Shown one piece after another: positions 60,295 through 64,000 of a stretch of 64,000 bases of DNA (the stretch's first letter is position 1; each line of letters opens with the position of its first letter). The notes under the pieces were generated by a model. The model saw only the letters and a program-made list of their open reading frames with translations. It ran no database searches and was not told the origin of the DNA. Where the stretch lies: the NCBI GenBank assembly GCA_963513935.1, contig OY740773.1, forward strand, positions 102,285,291-102,349,290, given 5' to 3'. Source of the DNA: Aphrophora alni. Its lineage: Eukaryota; Arthropoda; Insecta; Hemiptera; Aphrophoridae. The position numbers were made by a program, and so were the translations under genes.

Positions 60295-60300
60295 ATATAA
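60225..60300. repeat. (TA)n microsatellite
   Basis: About 35 TA units with slight interruption near the 3' end. Confidence 0.9.
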
Positions 60301-63300
60301 GCCTATTATTTAGAATTTTCGGGTTAAGTTTTGTATACACGATTTTTATATATATATTTTTTAAATGAGCCTCCAATATACATGAAAAATCCTTAGCGTT
60401 TTAGAAAAACCGATTACCAGTACTATCGTTACTCAAGTAGGCCTATCTGTAAAAGCACAGATAATATCTGAAAAAGGAGACATTTAAAAAGTAAAAAATC
60501 ATAGATCTATTAATAAACATTAACTACACACAAAATAATTTTTTTGGTGGTAATAACAGTGTATTCTGACATAAAAAGAAATACATAAAGTATTGTTGCA
60601 ACTAGTATTAGGCAAATGTTTAATAAAAGGCAACAGCAAATATAACGTAATGTAGCCCTAGTAACAACTTATGAATTACCCTATACTTCATTTTCTACGA
60701 TTAAATCAAACAAAGTATAAACAAAACTAACTCGAGTTCAGTTATTTGCAACTACAAATAGATAATGTTAGCCTATGTAAACAGTTCGGCCTAATGTATT
60801 TTTTAATTGGAGTGTATAAAAAATAAAATACTACTAAAATCATACCTTCTGCCTAAACCCACTTTATGAACATATTTGCAATCATATTTAATATATGACA
60901 GTATTTTATTTCTATAGTTTTCAACTCTGTTTTAAATCTTTACTAGTCTCTGATGTTCTAAACCACAGATTAATTTTAATGGTTGGAATTTTTTTCCTGT
61001 TAGGTTAACATCTGCTTTAACTCATTAATGGTAACGGTGACTGAAGTTGTAATAACAACAAATATTTAAATGCTTAATAAACATTAAACAAACTGGCCTT
61101 TCCATCCATCTTTTTTGCAAATTAAAATTATTTTTATTGAGTAAAAGTCAAAACATAATACCAGGATAACTTAAGTAATATTCTGATTATTTATATTATT
61201 GTTTTGTTAGAGCAATATTTGTATTCTTTGTTAAGGTGTTCCTAAGTGGGGCAAAGGAATTAGAAAACAGAAATAATGTGGACTTGTAAAATAATATTTT
61301 GTAACAAACATTTTGTTTGTAATATTTTAGTTATACTTGTATACTTGATATTTAGTCTATATAAAAAACATTATATAGAGAAAAATTGTGTTGTATTTTT
61401 TAAGAAGCAATAATTGCATTGCCTTTTATTTAATTATTAATCTTGTATGCAATGCAACGAGAACTTGATGGAGGGAGGGCTAATTATAAAATAAATACTT
61501 AGGGGATTATACTTATACTCCAAAGGCTAGAGAATGAGGAGGTTTAACAAATTTTCACTTTAAGGCCAATATGTAGCTTGTAAATGAAATTTTGAATCCA
61601 TATATAAAAATTTACATTTAAGCCTTAAAAGTTATCATAAATCAAGACAATCAAAAGATAAAAACAATTACATCTAAACTAATATATTTAAGAAATTTCA
61701 GAGTAATTTTGACAGTATAAAAACAGGATGTTCTTTTAAAACTGTAGTGTGATGTAACTATAAATTTTAGGACACGAGTTCGAAATTGTACAATGCTTAC
61801 ACATTATTCATTAGTCTACAGATTTTAATAAAATTTGTTGAAATCTAAAAATTAGTAACCTAAACCAATGTGGTAAATTGGAAGTAAAATAAAATTAAAT
61901 GGTAAAATTTTGATAAATGATGTGCCTAATAAACTTGATTTATGCCTAAGATATTTAAATCTAGTCAATCTGATTCAATTGATAAACTTCTATACCTTCA
62001 TTTTGTTCTTTTCTATTTAATTGATTATTTAGCAATGTATTACTCACACAAAAATAAAATTTTTTTTTAAATGTTTGTTAAGACTTACATTTTAATTAGA
62101 ATATATTAGCTGACAAATAAAACACTAAATTGAGGTTAGGTTACCTATGATTGTTGATTTTAATGTGCAGGTACCATACACACAATTCAAACTAACCTCT
62201 AATAAAATGATTTTAGGAGAAGGTGTAGATTATAGTATTATAAAGCCGAATCAAACAAGATGATTATTTGTGTGTAGGCATTCGGAAAAATAATCATTCT
62301 TTATAAATATACCCATCAATAAATATATTTCTCGAAAGACAACATATTCAAAGTTTTTGATCCAATATATTGTGATTTTATTTCTGTTGTATATTTGTTT
62401 TGTAATTTATGTTAATTTTATGTGCAAGTCCTTGTTTTTGTTGAATGGTTTGTTTTGTGTCATCTTCTATTTAAAATGAGGGTAGAACAGTGTTTCCAAA
62501 ACTGAATCATATGATGTCAGGTTATACAGATCAGTAAAGACATGTTTGGTTAGTCTCCATTTTCAAAATTCACTCTGTCGATTGTAATATTCGAGATTAA
62601 ATGTACCCAGATCCAATAGTTCCTAGAATCAACTCAAGTACAAACTTAATCAGCTTTCGAGAGCTGTTTGGTATTATTGTGTAAGAAATTGGTTGGTATA
62701 GAAACAAAGTTTTTTATTGTCATTTAGGGTAAGTTATCTCAGTCTTCAAAGTGAATTTTGAAAATCAGACTTTCCCACGACTCCTGTCTTTGTGTTTTGC
62801 AGTTATAAAAACAAAATTATTCAAATCGGTTGTGCAATTGCTGAGAAACAGCATCAGTGAGAAAATGATATTTTAGTCGATAACAGCTATGCTTCAATAA
62901 AAAATGAAAAAAATTATTTTAATATTAAGAATTTTTTTTTTTAAATAATGTATGTTTGTGTTATTTGTTGCTTGGTATTAATGTTATTATTGTATTTTGT
63001 TAAGTTTTTTTTGGAAAAGATTTAAAATATAATCTACTTATTGTTGGAGGTAAAAAAATACTCAAATCAATACTTTTAAATATTGTAAAAAGTATTAATG
63101 TTTTCAGTTTTTGGGAATTGATTTATTTTCATATATCTTATGTAATGCCACTTGGGTTGAGTAACACTTGTTGAAACTTTAATCGCCAAAAGTAAGAAGA
63201 CACAATTTACTACAATAAACATTTTATTTGTAACATTATGATCTTTTATCATCTACTGTTTTTACATATACATAACCTTCTTGGCATTGAACTTAAAACA

Positions 63301-63599
63301 GAGCAGTCTATCTTCATGCAGATTACAGCAGTGAACCAATATGGACGCTTCTCCAAAATCCAATGCCATCACAATATAGAGATTGATGTATATTTTAAGA
63401 TCAATATTATATCAATTTTCCCAATGCCTTAATTAGATATACAACAGAAATATATTTCATATTAGAAATTAAATTTGCAAGAACTCTAAACAAAAACATC
63501 CCTTCCTCCCAAAAATAATAAATGAAACATAATAATAAGATAAGAAATCTTAAAAAATAAGTTTGAAAAATAAGAAATGTAACACAGTAATATGAAAAT

Positions 63600-63770
63600 T
63601 ATAAATCCTAGAAACTTACTTGCATACTTGCAGATAAGCCTGTCCATGCCCTTCTGTACTCTACCAAGTCGATGTCCGAAGCCAATCGATTTAAATCTCT
63701 TTTCACCTGGTCATACCATCTTTATTTTGGTTTGCCTACCAGTCATTTTCCTTCCGATTCACTCTTGTTA
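63600..63770 (-). pseudogene. Non-LTR retrotransposon C-terminal scrap
   Basis: The minus frame reads GRKMTGRQTKIRWYDQVKRD, then LNRLASDIDLVEYRRAWTG, the common C-terminal tail of insect non-LTR retrotransposon polyproteins (GRPk.RW.dqv..DL). Truncated on both sides. Confidence 0.5.
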
Positions 63771-64000
63771 CTTTTATTAACCTTCTTCTTTCTTCGCTTT
63801 GTAATACATGACTTATCCCATTCTATCTGTCTTGCTTTTATTGTAGATATAATGTCAGAATGTTTATATTATGAAAAATTGTCTTTTCTTTCATTTGTTA
63901 TATATGTCAGAACGTTCACATAATCGTACAATTTCAATATTTAACTTTAAAATATATACATAGAGAAAATAATACTCTAAAATGAATAGACCAATTTAGT

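Larger units (their letters stand above)
58072..64000. other. RELCH 3' UTR and downstream AT-rich DNA
   Basis: No further gene is seen. Several AATAAA motifs occur (first at 58402-58407), so the polyadenylation site cannot be chosen. A long (TA)n tract lies at about 60225-60300. Confidence 0.5.

Overview
The window is AT-rich animal DNA with an insect-like content: a spliced single-copy gene with very large introns, mariner, Tigger/pogo and piggyBac relics, and several LTR retrotransposons. Short motifs such as taggccta recur, and together with the element mix they suggest an insect, possibly hemipteran. That is an inference and the species cannot be fixed from the sequence.

The host gene is on the + strand and fills most of the window. 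Eleven exons between 1190 and 58071 encode the C-terminal HEAT-repeat half (about 490 residues) of a protein I recognise as RELCH (KIAA1468; a Rab11-binding LisH/coiled-coil/HEAT protein of recycling endosome to Golgi cholesterol transport). Every exon from 7790 to the stop at 58069-58071 joins in phase with GT..AG introns. The 1190-1354 exon does not join in phase to the 7790 exon, so one exon is missing, lost or unrecognised. Upstream exons lie outside the window.

The introns carry three Ty3/gypsy LTR retrotransposons with matching 4-bp target duplications. Element 1 (10350-20611, + strand, TSD ACTG) has identical-looking 341-bp LTRs, intact gag and pol joined by a -1 overlap with a canonical GGGAAAC slippery heptamer and downstream stem, and a 3.7-kb C-poor region after pol with no long sense ORF. 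Element 3 (27571-45130, + strand, TSD AGGA) has 1953-bp LTRs, a gag with one in-frame TGA and a full pol. Its 5' LTR is split by element 2 (28729-36736, - strand, TSD GGCC). Element 2 is a relative of element 1 with 1382-bp LTRs; it has lost all of pol and the gag capsid but keeps the long 3' noncoding region and carries a 385-codon ORF of its own. A pol-less element with a private ORF next to a possibly competent relative looks like an autonomous/non-autonomous pair and is the most interesting part of the window.

Older elements fill other introns: a piggyBac relic (about 4730-5580), two Tigger-like MITEs (1875-2569, 47803-48799), a broken Tigger/pogo transposon with TIRs (55432-57721), a mariner with TIRs (51493-52627), mariner fragments at 7193-7432 and 53180-53620, non-LTR retrotransposon scraps (22275-22446, 50927-51185, 63600-63770, weakly 6430-6535) and a two-copy dispersed repeat (45605-46395, 49908-50655). 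From 58072 to the end is RELCH 3' UTR or intergenic AT-rich DNA with a long TA microsatellite.
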